The notes under the pieces are model-generated. The model was not told the DNA's origin, did not search any database, and saw nothing but the letters and a program-made list of their open reading frames with translations. DNA of 64,000 bases from assembly GCF_030064065.1 (NCBI RefSeq), contig NZ_CP125946.1, positions 372,001 through 436,000 of the forward strand, written 5' to 3'. Below, piece by piece: positions 42,917 to 52,112 of this stretch. A program made the translations under genes and the position numbers. Source of the DNA: Rothia sp. SD9660Na. GTDB taxonomy: Bacteria > Actinomycetota > Actinomycetes > Actinomycetales > Micrococcaceae. How positions within the stretch are numbered: the stretch's first letter is position 1; each line of letters begins with the position of its first letter.

Positions 42917-44782
42917 CTAGCCCTCCTTGCTCTCGTGGGCTGGGGTACCGGTGTCCTGCCCTGCGGCAGGCAAGGTGGTGTCGGTGCTCATGAGGTCGCG
43001 GTAGACGGGGTTGTCCAGGAGCTCTGCATGGGTGCCCACAGCAGCTACCTGCCCCTGCTGCAAGAGCACAACCCTGTCGGCCAGGGCCACCGTAGAGGGC
43101 CGGTGGGCCGTGAGCAGGGTGGTGGTCTCGGTCAGCTCCTGTTTGAGCAGGCCCACCACCTTCTCTTCGGTTGTCACGTCGAGGGCAGAAAGCGGATCAT
43201 CGAGCAGCAGGACGGCCGGGGCGGCAGCAATAGCGCGCGCTAGCGAGAGGCGCTGGCGCTGGCCGCCTGAGAGGCTCATGCCCTCTTCGCCGATGACGGT
43301 ATCGAGCCCCTGGGGCAGCTGATAGACATAGTCAGCGGCAGCCACCGTCAGGGCACGGGTTAGAATGGCTTCTTCCTGGTCAGGGGTCAGCTCGCTACGG
43401 TCAACCCCGAGTAGGACGTTATCGCGCACACTGGCTGAAAATAGCAGGGGGTCTTCAAAGGCAATCGCTACCTGGGAACGCAGTTCAGGCAGGGGAAGGG
43501 CAGCGATATCGCGACCGTTCAGGCTGATGCTTCCCGCGGTCGGCTCATAAAGCCTCTGTACCAGCTGCAAGACGGTCGACTTACCCGATCCGGTCGAACC
43601 GACCAGGGCAATAATCTCTCCCGGGCGCACTTGTAGAGAGAAGCCGCTAAGCACCTGCTGCTCTTGCTCCCCATAGCTGAAGGTGACGTCCTCAAAATCG
43701 AGGCGGGCAGCTGCCGCCTCGGGGCGCTCGCGGTGGGCCGGCAGAATGTCGATATCTTCGCCTGCCTCGCCCACCATGACCTGGCGGTGGCGGTCCATAG
43801 AAACACTTGATGCCAGATACATAGAAATCAGCATGCCCGAGCGCTCCACCTGGGTAAACAGGATGGTGGCGGTTGCGAAATAGCTGGTGAGGGCACCAAC
43901 GGTCATGACGCCCGTGCTGACCAGGTGCAGGCCCCAGAGCAGGGCCAGGCAGAGGGAGGCTCCGCTAATGAGGGTGGTCTGCATACGGACCCGCCCCATG
44001 GCCCGGCCTCGGGCAACTTCAAGGTCGAGCAACTCTAGGGACTCTGCGCGGAAGCCGGCCAGGGCGTGCGGGCCCCGCCCCAGGGCCTTGAGCACACGCA
44101 AGCCCTGCACCGATTCTTCGACGGTTGTTGCCAGGTCGCCGGTGTGTTCTTGGGCCTTGCGGGTCAGAGTGCGGAAGGTCAGCACGAACCGCCAGACGCA
44201 GAAGAGGGTCAGCGGCATGCTGGCAAGAAAAACAAGACCCAGCTGCCAGGAGCCGGTAAACATGTAGAAACTGCCGACAGTTACCTGCACAGCCACGGTA
44301 ATGATTTGGATCAGGCCGAAGGCCGTCCAGCGGCGGATAGTACCCAAATCGCTCATGGCTCGGGTGAGGAGTTGGCCCGAGGGCCAGCGGTCGTGGAAGG
44401 CCACGGGGGAACGCAGCAGACGGTCAAAGAGGTCGATGCGCATGGTGTTCTCAACCGTACTGGCGGGTTCAATCACGAGCTGCCTACGCAGGAAGAAAAG
44501 GGCAGACTGGGCCAGACCCAGGGCAAAAACCAGGGCGCCCCCAGCCCAGACTGCCCCCACCGTGGGCTGGTCGGTCAGCATAGCATCGACAATCCAGCCC
44601 AGTACCTGGGGGATAGAGATAGCGATAATGGCGGCGGTGAGCGCTACAAAAAGACCGCAGGCCCAGCGCGCACGAATAGGGCGGGAATACTGCCAGAGGG
44701 TGATATCCTGCTCGGTGCGGGCCTCGTAGGGTACGGGGTCAGGTGTGGGCAGGGGAGAGACGCGCAGCAGTCGAGAAGCCAT
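42917..44782 (-). CDS. ABC exporter half-transporter, degenerate-site subunit
   Basis: 621 residues. The membrane domain (about residues 35-330) precedes Walker A VGSTGSGKSTVLQL, Q-loop AFEDPLLFS, intact signature LSGGQRQRLSLARA, and Walker B LLLDDPLSALD, in which the catalytic Glu is replaced by Asp. The H-loop TAHRPST is kept. In heterodimeric exporters one composite ATP site is degenerate in just this way. The stop codon lies 5 bp before the next gene's GTG, within its ribosome-site region, so expression is coupled. Confidence 0.93.
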   Translation of the reverse strand: MASRLLRVSPLPTPDPVPYEARTEQDITLWQYSRPIRARWACGLFVALTAAIIAISIPQVLGWIVDAMLTDQPTVGAVWAGGALVFALGLAQSALFFLRRQLVIEPASTVENTMRIDLFDRLLRSPVAFHDRWPSGQLLTRAMSDLGTIRRWTAFGLIQIITVAVQVTVGSFYMFTGSWQLGLVFLASMPLTLFCVWRFVLTFRTLTRKAQEHTGDLATTVEESVQGLRVLKALGRGPHALAGFRAESLELLDLEVARGRAMGRVRMQTTLISGASLCLALLWGLHLVSTGVMTVGALTSYFATATILFTQVERSGMLISMYLASSVSMDRHRQVMVGEAGEDIDILPAHRERPEAAAARLDFEDVTFSYGEQEQQVLSGFSLQVRPGEIIALVGSTGSGKSTVLQLVQRLYEPTAGSISLNGRDIAALPLPELRSQVAIAFEDPLLFSASVRDNVLLGVDRSELTPDQEEAILTRALTVAAADYVYQLPQGLDTVIGEEGMSLSGGQRQRLSLARAIAAAPAVLLLDDPLSALDVTTEEKVVGLLKQELTETTTLLTAHRPSTVALADRVVLLQQGQVAAVGTHAELLDNPVYRDLMSTDTTLPAAGQDTGTPAHESKEG

Positions 44783-44825
44783 AGTAACCTATCTTACATT
44801 TGCATTCCTGTAAAAACCAGATAAG

Positions 44826-45779
44826 TTACCGGGCTGTCAGCGTCACCAGTACGGCCTCGGGTGGGCAGAAGAGACGTACCTGGGCATAGCGTGAGGTGCC
44901 CAGGCCAGCTGTCACCTGTACTGGAACATCTCCCTGGTAGGAAAGACCCTTAGCCCGGGACGGGGGTAGATCGCAGTTAGCAACCAGGGCCCGCCCACCC
45001 GGCAGGCAGACCTGCCCACCATGGGTGTGGCCCGCAAAGATAGCCTGGGCGCCGTCGTCCGCAAAGCGGCCCAGGGTGCGCAGGTAGGGGGCGTGGCAGA
45101 CACCCAGGCGGACGCTCGGGCTCGGCTCCGCATCGAAAGCGGTGGGGGAGAAACCGGGGTGGCGGTCGTACTCCAGGTGGGGGTCATCCACCCCGGAGAA
45201 CTCTAGGCGCAGCCCTGCTACGGTGAGCGCCTCATAGCGGTTAATCAGCCCTACCCAGCCGCGAGCATCGAAGGCATCGTGCATCACCTGGGTGGGGAGT
45301 ACCGCGCGGGTCTGGTCGTTGGCCTCGTCCCCGGTGTTCTTCTTCCAGAGATAGCGGGCCGGGTTCTTGGGCACCGGGGCAAAGTAACAGTTAGAGCCCG
45401 GCACATAGACACCCGGAAAGTCCATTAGAGGGTCAAGCGCTTCGAGAAGGGCGGGCAGGCCGTCCATATGGGAGAGGTTATCGCCGGTATTGATGACCAG
45501 GTCAGGCTCCAGCTCGGCCAGAGAATGCATAAAAGCGATTTTCCGAGCCTGCCCCGGAATCATATGCATATCCGAGATATGCAGAATCTTAAAATCGGGG
45601 GTGCCAGCCGGCAGAATGGGCAGGGCTTCCCTGCGCACCTGGAAGTTATTGAGCTCAATAAAGTGGGCATAAGCGGCCGTGGCGGCCCCAGCCACAGCAC
45701 CTGCTACCAGAACCCCTGAAAGGGTCTGGGCAAGAGCACCAGCTGAAGCCGCCACGCCACGAGAATTCTGAGAATTCAC
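44826..45779 (-). CDS. membrane-anchored metallophosphoesterase (Rv3683-like)
   Basis: 317 residues from a GTG behind AAGGACT. An N-terminal hydrophobic anchor (17-40) is followed by calcineurin-like motifs: HISDMHMIPG, INTGDNLSH, GSNCYF in place of the usual GNHD, and FAGHTHGGQ. The GNHD variant SNCYF is seen in this actinobacterial subgroup next to ponA. It starts 8 nt after the penicillin-binding protein gene. The substrate is unknown; a role at the cell envelope is inferred. Confidence 0.9.
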   Translation of the reverse strand: MNSQNSRGVAASAGALAQTLSGVLVAGAVAGAATAAYAHFIELNNFQVRREALPILPAGTPDFKILHISDMHMIPGQARKIAFMHSLAELEPDLVINTGDNLSHMDGLPALLEALDPLMDFPGVYVPGSNCYFAPVPKNPARYLWKKNTGDEANDQTRAVLPTQVMHDAFDARGWVGLINRYEALTVAGLRLEFSGVDDPHLEYDRHPGFSPTAFDAEPSPSVRLGVCHAPYLRTLGRFADDGAQAIFAGHTHGGQVCLPGGRALVANCDLPPSRAKGLSYQGDVPVQVTAGLGTSRYAQVRLFCPPEAVLVTLTAR

Positions 45780-45787
45780 GGGAGTCC

Positions 45788-47917
45788 TTACTGGTTAGTA
45801 CCAAGAACCTTGTTCGAAGGAGTATCGAACTTATCGGTGTTGTAGTTCTTCGCCTGAGCCTGCATGAACTTCTGCCACTGGGCACCTGCGTAGGTGGCAC
45901 CGTCCACGTAGTACAGAACCCTACCGTTGATGGAAAGGCCGTTGAGGGGGCGAGAGGTATTTTCAACACTACCCACCCATGACGCGGTGGAGAGACCCCG
46001 GGTGTACCCAACGGTCCAGGTGTGGGCGGAGTTATCGGTAGTACCGGTCTTAGCGGCGGACGCATCGGGCAGGCCAATGCCGCGCTGGTAACCCGAACCG
46101 TCCACCAGAACCTGCTTGAGCACGTAGTTCACGCCGTTGGCAACGTCCTCTTCAAGTACGCGCTCACAGGTGGACTTGTAAATCTTGACCTCGGTATCGC
46201 CCTTGGTGACCTTTTCCAGCGCCATAGGCTCGCAGTAGGTACCACCGCTCGCGAAAGTAGCATAGGCTGCTGCCATAGCGAGGGGAGTGGTACCGCGTTC
46301 CCAGCCACCGAGCAGGTAGGCAGGATTATTCATGTTGTAAGGGTCATTGCCCGAACCATCGGTAATACGGAGCTTGGCGCGAAGGTCGTTGATGGCGCAG
46401 GCATCGGTCACCGACGCCATCTTAATGGCGTAGGAGTTAATGGAGTTCTTCAGGCCGTAGGCTACTGTGCCCCAGGTTCGGCTTGAGCCATCTGCGTTCT
46501 GGAAGGAGTAGCCGGTTCCAGAGCTTGAAAGCACGTACCCCTCAGGCTGGCAGCTAGCAGGCCACTGGAAACTTTGCGGGTAGCTGATAGTGGTGCCATC
46601 GATGGTAGCGTTGACGCCCTTGCCGTCCTTAATCCACTGGGCTAGAAGCACGGCCTTGAAAGTTGAACCGGGCTGCCAACCCGCTACACCGCCATGATCC
46701 ACATCCGCATTGAAGTTGAAGTAGTTATCAGCAAAGTTGCTCGTATCAGAAGGGCCGTAGCCAGAATTCTGAGCCATGGCAATAATCTTTCCGCTACCGG
46801 GAGCAACGGAAACGAGAGCGGCACTGACGCGGTCGGGGTTGTTGGTGGAAGGCTGGGTGGCCTCAACCTGGGTCTTGGCGTCCTTCTGTGCGTCAGGGTC
46901 AATGGTGGTGACGATCTTGTAGCCGCCGCGGTAGAGGGCATTTTCACGGTCCTCTTCGGTGGCACCGTAGGTCTCGTCACCCAGGAAATCAAATATTGCG
47001 TACCTACAGAAATGCGCAAAGTCGCCGGCGGTGGAGCAGCCCATGGGGGTGGTGTGAATATCGAGAGTGATCTCTTCGTTCAGGGCGTCAGAGTATTCGT
47101 CCTCGGTGATTTTGCCGTCGCGGAGCATAGTGCCCAGAACTACGTTACGGCGTTCCTTGGACAGCTCGGGGTTAACATCGGGGCGGTAGATGTTAGGTGA
47201 AACCACCATACCCGCCAGAACCGCCGACTGGGAGATGCTGAGCTCTGATGCTGAAATGCCCCAGTAGTAGTAGGCTGCGGCTTCTACGCCGTAGTTGGAA
47301 CCGCCCAGGTTGATGATGTTGAGGTAGCCCTCCAGAATCTGGTCTTTAGAGAGATTCTGCTCCATCGAGATAGCCAGCTTAATTTCCTTGATCTTATCAA
47401 GGTAGTCCTTATTGGCACCCAGGGTACCTGCCTCGGTACCCGCTTGCTCAGCGGCATCAATCAGAAGGTTGTTGACGTACTGCTGGGTCAGAGTAGAAGC
47501 GCCCTGACGAGCTTCGGGGTTAATAACGTTATTGACCAGGGCACGGGCGATACCCATGGGGGAAACCGCACCGTGCTCGTAGAAGTTACGGTCTTCAGAC
47601 GAAAGAATTGCATCCTTCATGTGCTGGGAAATGTCATCCAGCGTCACCTCGGTGCGGTTCTGAGCGTAGTAGGACGCCAGCTCAGTCTTGCCGTCATTCG
47701 CGTAGATAACGGACGGCTGAGAGAGCGGCCCGTCGCTGAGGGAAGCGGGCAGACTCTTAAACCAGTTCATTGATGCATTGATAGATGCACTCAGGGCCGT
47801 GGTGGGCGGCACCATAATCAGCGCCGCAATAAAACCGGCAATGATGCTCAGCGCAACAAACTGAACAAGGTCGCCGGGGCTACGGCGCCTCTTTCGCACA
47901 TTCTTTGAAGAAGCCAT
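45788..47917 (-). CDS. class A penicillin-binding protein (bifunctional transglycosylase/transpeptidase)
   Basis: 709 residues. A basic cytosolic N-terminus (KNVRKRRRSPGD) and one membrane anchor (20-42) are followed by a GT51 domain with SSEDRNFYEHGAVSP (catalytic Glu near 110) and STLTQQYVNNLL. The transpeptidase domain has STFK near 416 (active Ser), SIN near 491 and KTGTTDN near 622. There is no PASTA domain, and the protein ends shortly after the transpeptidase. It polymerises and cross-links peptidoglycan outside the membrane. It is equivalent in position to mycobacterial ponA2 and forms an operon with the metallophosphoesterase. Confidence 0.95.
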   Translation of the reverse strand: MASSKNVRKRRRSPGDLVQFVALSIIAGFIAALIMVPPTTALSASINASMNWFKSLPASLSDGPLSQPSVIYANDGKTELASYYAQNRTEVTLDDISQHMKDAILSSEDRNFYEHGAVSPMGIARALVNNVINPEARQGASTLTQQYVNNLLIDAAEQAGTEAGTLGANKDYLDKIKEIKLAISMEQNLSKDQILEGYLNIINLGGSNYGVEAAAYYYWGISASELSISQSAVLAGMVVSPNIYRPDVNPELSKERRNVVLGTMLRDGKITEDEYSDALNEEITLDIHTTPMGCSTAGDFAHFCRYAIFDFLGDETYGATEEDRENALYRGGYKIVTTIDPDAQKDAKTQVEATQPSTNNPDRVSAALVSVAPGSGKIIAMAQNSGYGPSDTSNFADNYFNFNADVDHGGVAGWQPGSTFKAVLLAQWIKDGKGVNATIDGTTISYPQSFQWPASCQPEGYVLSSSGTGYSFQNADGSSRTWGTVAYGLKNSINSYAIKMASVTDACAINDLRAKLRITDGSGNDPYNMNNPAYLLGGWERGTTPLAMAAAYATFASGGTYCEPMALEKVTKGDTEVKIYKSTCERVLEEDVANGVNYVLKQVLVDGSGYQRGIGLPDASAAKTGTTDNSAHTWTVGYTRGLSTASWVGSVENTSRPLNGLSINGRVLYYVDGATYAGAQWQKFMQAQAKNYNTDKFDTPSNKVLGTNQ

Positions 47918-48038
47918 TGCATCAGTTTATCGGCTCAGGGCGAAAAGCGCACCGGCGTGCATGTCACAGCCACCCAAGAAAAACCTGTGAGAGGTGTAAG
48001 AGTCGTCTTTTTAGCCCCGGTGGTCTAGGCTTGGTGCT

Positions 48039-48245
48039 ATGGAAAAATGGGAATACGCAACAGTGCCCCTGATGATTCACGCAACCAAGCAGATCCTCGA
48101 TAACTGGGGTGAAGACGGCTGGGAGCTCGTTACCGTGCTCCCCGGTGCCCCCGCCCCCAGCGGTGCCACCCCCGCCGGTAATATGGTTGCTCCCACTCAG
48201 GGCAATCCAATCGCCTACTTCAAGCGCAAGAAGGCTAGCAACTAA
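48039..48245 (+). CDS. DUF4177 family small protein
   Basis: 68 residues. MEKWEYATVPLMIHATKQIL and NWGEDGWELVTV are the DUF4177 signature (Rv3678A-type), and the C-terminus has YFKRKK. Function unknown. It is always near ridA in actinobacteria, as here. A terminator-like hairpin separates it from ridA. Confidence 0.88.
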   Translation: MEKWEYATVPLMIHATKQILDNWGEDGWELVTVLPGAPAPSGATPAGNMVAPTQGNPIAYFKRKKASN

Positions 48246-48258
48246 ATACTCACACCAG

Positions 48259-48298
48259 AACCGGGTTCAGGCTGACCATAGCCACGAGCCCGGTTTTT
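48259..48298 (+). terminator. terminator after DUF4177 gene
   Basis: The stem AACCGGGTTC/GAGCCCGGTT has an inner GGCT/AGCC pair and is followed by TTTTGG. Confidence 0.75.
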
Positions 48299-48334
48299 GG
48301 CCCCTAGAAACACTGCTTTTCAAGAAGGTACACC

Positions 48335-48811
48335 GTGTCAAAGATCGAAGATCGACTCACAGAACTAGGCTACGACCTACCCGAGCTGGCAGCCCCGGTA
48401 GCCGCCTACGTTCCTGCCGTCACCAGCGGCAACTATGTCTACACCTCGGGCCAGCTACCTTTCGTTAAGGGCGAGCTACCCGCCACCGGCAAGGTCTCAG
48501 ATTCCGGCGCTGAAGGCTTTGTAGACCCCGAAACCGCCCAGAAACTAGCTGGCCTCTCAGCTCTGAACGCCCTGGCTGCTGTCAAGTCCGTCATCGGCGA
48601 TCTTGACCGCGTCACCCGCGTGGTCAAGGTGGTCGGTTTCGTTTCATCAGACCCCTCCTTCACCGGCCAGCCCGCCGTCATCAACGGGGCCTCCCTGCTT
48701 CTGGGTGAGGTCTTTGGCGAGGCGGGCGTGCACGCCCGCTCAGCCGTTGGTGTGCCGGTACTGCCGCTGGATTCCCCGGTAGAAGTTGAAATCATCGTGG
48801 AATATGCCTAG
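48335..48811 (+). CDS. RidA-family (YjgF/UK114) enamine/imine deaminase
   Basis: 158 residues. YVYTSGQLPFVKGELPATG and the ETAQKLAGLSALNALAAVKSVIGDLDRV helix pair are conserved. The C-terminus with RSAVGVPVLPLDSPVEVEIIVEYA carries the family Arg at the active site (HARSAVGV). It hydrolyses reactive enamines/imines from PLP enzymes. This is the longer actinobacterial form (Rv3678c-like). The Nudix gene overlaps its end by 8 nt. Confidence 0.92.
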   Translation: MSKIEDRLTELGYDLPELAAPVAAYVPAVTSGNYVYTSGQLPFVKGELPATGKVSDSGAEGFVDPETAQKLAGLSALNALAAVKSVIGDLDRVTRVVKVVGFVSSDPSFTGQPAVINGASLLLGEVFGEAGVHARSAVGVPVLPLDSPVEVEIIVEYA

Positions 48812-49760
48812 CCAACCCATGTACACCGGTGCACTCAAACGGGTGCCGCCGCCGGCGTCCGCCCCCTATGCTTCGGTGGCGGCCCCCGCCCCCAAAACCC
48901 ACCCCATCCCATCGAGCCAGCAGGACTCAGCCCGTACCTGGCTCGATGAAGGGGAGTGCACCCCGCGCGCGGCCAAGCCCGCCGCCGCGGTCGTTTTTGT
49001 GCGCGATGGCGCCTCAGGGCCCGAAACCTTTATGACCTACCGCGTGAAATCGCCCATGGGGCGGGTTGCCTTCCCCGGCGGGTTAGGCGTGCCCGAGGAC
49101 GCCGCCCCTACCGGCTGGGTCGGGCCCGGTGGCGACTACTGGGCTAAGGCTTTTAGCGAGGACGACCTGGGGGCAGCGCACGCAGTTGTGGTCACCGCAG
49201 TGCGTGAGCTCTTTGAAGAGACCGGCGTGCTCTTAGCTGGCAGCGGTGAGCTCTCAACCATCGAACTCACTAGCGGGCACGAATGCATGGCCTCCCGCCA
49301 GGCCGTTGCCCAGCAGGATAAAACCTTTGCTGACTACCTTGAACGCCGGGGCCTGAAGATTCGCGCCGACCTGCTTAAACCCTTAGCGCGTTGGCAGTCA
49401 CCGGGCTTCTTCCATAAGCGCTACGACATTCACTACTTCACCTGCGCTGTGCCTGTAGGGCAGAGCCCCTCCCTGCTAGCTGGCAAGGGTATCTGGGGGC
49501 GTTGGGTGAACGTGCGTGACCTGGTAGCTCACCCCACAAGCGTGGAGCTCGGTAATGAAATTGGGCAGGAGGACACCATCGGGGTTCCCTTCCAAGAGCT
49601 GGTGACCCCCGGCGTCATGTACCTGCTCGAACAGCTGGCGACCTCATCGGGGGCGGTAGCCTTTCTGGCTAAACGGCGTCAGGTTTCCCTCTACCTGCCC
49701 GAGGTCAAGCAGGACGCCGCAGGCACCTGCTACCTGGCGGTGCAGGAGAAAAAGGTTTAG
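48804..49760 (+). CDS. NUDIX hydrolase with large insertion in the Nudix box (NUDT19-like)
   Basis: 318 residues from the ATG at 48804 (another at 48822). The Nudix box G-x5-E-x7-REUxEExGU is split: FPGGLGVPED is followed by ~35 inserted residues before VRELFEETGVLL. Insertions of this kind occur in NUDT19-type CoA/acyl-CoA diphosphatases. The C-terminal ~100 residues contain FFHKRYDIHYFTC and an all-helical end. The N-terminal 50 residues are Pro/Ala-rich and probably disordered. It overlaps ridA and is followed by a strong terminator. Confidence 0.85.
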   Translation: MPSQPMYTGALKRVPPPASAPYASVAAPAPKTHPIPSSQQDSARTWLDEGECTPRAAKPAAAVVFVRDGASGPETFMTYRVKSPMGRVAFPGGLGVPEDAAPTGWVGPGGDYWAKAFSEDDLGAAHAVVVTAVRELFEETGVLLAGSGELSTIELTSGHECMASRQAVAQQDKTFADYLERRGLKIRADLLKPLARWQSPGFFHKRYDIHYFTCAVPVGQSPSLLAGKGIWGRWVNVRDLVAHPTSVELGNEIGQEDTIGVPFQELVTPGVMYLLEQLATSSGAVAFLAKRRQVSLYLPEVKQDAAGTCYLAVQEKKV

Positions 49761-49812
49761 AGCTGACCAGGGCAACAATAACCCCTTATCAGGCATGGTG
49801 CGCTAGGGGCTA

Positions 49813-49858
49813 AAAAAGCCGGGTGACCAGTTATGAAAACTGGTCACCCGGCTTTTTA
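49813..49858. terminator. bidirectional terminator
   Basis: AAAAAAGCCGGGTGACCAGTT pairs with AACTGGTCACCCGGCTTTTT, serving both the Nudix gene and convergent crp. Confidence 0.93.
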
Positions 49859-49885
49859 TCAAGCGGTGCGGACGCCCGCCCTACC

Positions 49886-50563
49886 TTAGCGGGAGCGCTG
49901 GCGCAGACGCTGCAGGTCGAGGATGACCACAGCGCGAGCTTCCAGACGGATCCAGCCGCGGGAAACGAACTCAGCCAGGGCCTTGTTCACGGTCTCACGG
50001 GAAGCGCCGACCAGCTGGGCCAGCTCTTCCTGAGTCAGTTCGTGGGCAACCAGCACACCGTCGGTGGCGGGACGGCCGAAGCGGTCAGCCAGGTCAAGCA
50101 GGGCCTTGGCAACGCGGCCGGGGACGTCTGAGAAGACCAGGTCGGCCAGGTTCTCGTTGGTGCGGCGCAGACGGCGGGCCAGAGCCTGCAGGACCTGTGC
50201 GGAGATGTTGGGGGACTTCTCCATGGCCTTGCGCAGGGACTCGTGCTTCACCCCAGCCAGGCGGGTCTCAGAAACAGCGGTTGCGCTGGTTGAACGGGGT
50301 GAGGGGTCGAACAGGGCCATCTCGCCGAAGATTTCGCCGGGGCCCATGATAGCTACCAGGTTCTCACGGCCGTCGGAGGCAGTGCGGCCCAGCTTCATCT
50401 TGCCTGAGATAACGAAGTAGAGCTGGTCGCCCTGGTCGCCTTCGTAGAAGAGGGTGGCGCCGCGTGAAAGGTCAACTTCGGTGATGTCTTCGGTCAGCGC
50501 TGCAAAGGCTTCGTCGTCGAGTGAAGCGAACAGCGGAGCACGGCGTAGTACTTCAATATCCAT
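49886..50563 (-). CDS. Crp/Fnr-family cAMP-type regulator (GlxR/Crp)
   Basis: 225 residues. The cyclic-nucleotide domain (1-125) has GEIFGEMALFDPSPRSTSATAV, the phosphate-binding cassette with its Arg-Ser/Thr, so cAMP binding is likely. The helix-turn-helix at ~170-195 is LTQEELAQLVGASRETVNKAL. This is the actinobacterial Crp (Rv3676) / corynebacterial GlxR orthologue by position next to nth and marP. It is a global regulator of carbon and energy genes. The ATG follows AGGAGTAAAAGAGAACC. Monocistronic. Confidence 0.93.
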   Translation of the reverse strand: MDIEVLRRAPLFASLDDEAFAALTEDITEVDLSRGATLFYEGDQGDQLYFVISGKMKLGRTASDGRENLVAIMGPGEIFGEMALFDPSPRSTSATAVSETRLAGVKHESLRKAMEKSPNISAQVLQALARRLRRTNENLADLVFSDVPGRVAKALLDLADRFGRPATDGVLVAHELTQEELAQLVGASRETVNKALAEFVSRGWIRLEARAVVILDLQRLRQRSR

Positions 50564-50939
50564 GGTTCTCTTTTACTCCTGAAATGATGGATCTAAAGGG
50601 CGATTCGAGTGCGGTGCCTTGTACGTACAGGGCGGGCAGACTTCTAAGCATAGTCTTTGCCTAGTTCATCACACAGCACTTTTATCTGTGACTTATTCAA
50701 CTATTACGAGCCTACAGGATATTTGGTGCTTTCGATACCCAAAGACGGCAGGGCGCTGCCGCTTCACCGAGAATTTTTCCCTAGTTTCCGCCTATTTTTT
50801 CAGGTTGGGAGTGTAGGCTGTGGTATTCCTGTGAAAGCTGAGCCCCGGCAGGGCCCCTAGCATCTGTCCCGGTGTGTCTGATCACTGCGGCAGACGGTAG
50901 AGCCCAGCCAGCTTTGCCTTCCTCGTTGAATGGAGAGTC
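50564..50939. other. 376-bp divergent crp / marP region
   Basis: No gene supported. It contains a 10-bp palindrome TGTACGTACA (about 50620-50629) near crp and a weak Crp-like half-matched site TGTG-N6-CACT (50873-50886) ahead of marP. GGAGAG precedes the marP ATG. Promoters for both genes must lie here. Confidence 0.4.
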
Positions 50940-52112
50940 ATGACCGTTCTTGACTGGGTTATTATCGCTATCATCGCCCTCTACTTTTTAGCCGGTGTGC
51001 GGCAGGGGCTCTTTGTCACCCTGGGTACCTTCGTGGGTTTTGTGCTGGGTGCTGTTACCGCTATCTACGCCACCCCCTGGGTGATTAGCCAGGTCAGTTC
51101 ACGGTGGTATCTGCTTGCCGGGTTAGGCACGGTGCTTGCCTGCCTGGTGCTGGGGCAGACCCTGGGCATGACCCTGGGCAGCGCTATTCGCAGGGCTAGT
51201 GACCGCACGCCCCTGCGCGGCCTAGAGCGCCTGGCTGGCGGCATCCTGAACATGGTGCTTGCGTCGCTGGTCATCGTGACCGTGGTGCTGGTCGTCCGCC
51301 CCCTGGGCATCCCAGCGGTTACCGCCCTCACCGCGGAATCTAAGGTGGTGACCTGGATGATGCAGGTGACCCCGGCGTCCGCCCAGGAGAAGGTTACCGA
51401 AATCCGCGGCCAAATCGTGCAGGCTACCGGTCTTCCTGAAATCTCCCAGCTGCTCTACCCCGAGCAGTCTGCCCCCCTAGGCACCCTGCAAACGGCGGCC
51501 CTAGACGAGGCCGGGTGGTCGGTTGTGCAGCTGGTGGGATCAGCTCAGGCTTGTAATTACACATCAGAGGGGTCAGGGTTCGTGGTGGACGGCGGCCTGG
51601 TTATCACCAACGCCCACGTGCTGGCTGGCGTCAGCACTCCCACCCTGCTGAGCCGCGACGGCCAGGCCGTCACCGGTGATGTGGTCTACTACGACACCGA
51701 ACGCGATATCGCCATTGTCAGCGCCCCCGACCTGGCCCTCGCCCCCCTGACCGTCAACGGAGCCGAGGTCGCTTCGGATACCGAAGTCGCCTTTATGGGC
51801 TACCCGGGCGGTGGCCCCTTCATCAGCCGGGCAGCAATCGTTCAGGGCTTGGGGTATACCCAAACCATCAACTCGCAGACCGGCGAAACTAACCCCTCCC
51901 GCCTGGTCTACCAGCTAGCTGCCCAGGTCCAGCAGGGCAACTCAGGCGGCCCTGTGCTCACCGAGGACGGGCAGGTCGTGGCTATGGTCTTTGCCAAGTC
52001 GACCCAGAGCCAGACCGGCTACGCTGTTCCGGCCTCGCAGATTCTTGAGGCTTTAGCCCAGGTCAGCGCTGCCTCACCCGAGGTTGCAACCGGCCAGTGC
52101 GTACCTAACTAG
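50940..52112 (+). CDS. marP: MarP-family membrane serine protease
   Basis: 390 residues. The N-terminal CvpA-like domain has four membrane segments (1-150), starting VLDWVIIAIIALYFLAGVRQG. A trypsin-like periplasmic domain follows with catalytic His226 (NAHVLAG), Asp256 (RDIAIV) and Ser335 (GNSGGPVL). Two cysteines (AQACNYTSEG and the C-terminal GQCVPN) can form the MarP-type disulfide. MarP (Rv3671c) is needed for acid tolerance and peptidoglycan-hydrolase processing in mycobacteria. Its stop overlaps the convergent permease gene by 4 bp. Confidence 0.95.
   Translation: MTVLDWVIIAIIALYFLAGVRQGLFVTLGTFVGFVLGAVTAIYATPWVISQVSSRWYLLAGLGTVLACLVLGQTLGMTLGSAIRRASDRTPLRGLERLAGGILNMVLASLVIVTVVLVVRPLGIPAVTALTAESKVVTWMMQVTPASAQEKVTEIRGQIVQATGLPEISQLLYPEQSAPLGTLQTAALDEAGWSVVQLVGSAQACNYTSEGSGFVVDGGLVITNAHVLAGVSTPTLLSRDGQAVTGDVVYYDTERDIAIVSAPDLALAPLTVNGAEVASDTEVAFMGYPGGGPFISRAAIVQGLGYTQTINSQTGETNPSRLVYQLAAQVQQGNSGGPVLTEDGQVVAMVFAKSTQSQTGYAVPASQILEALAQVSAASPEVATGQCVPN

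Noticed and set aside
50873..50886. Crp/GlxR-like site TGTG-N6-CACT ahead of marP
   Set aside because: Only a partial match to TGTGA-N6-TCACA; too weak to report as an operator.
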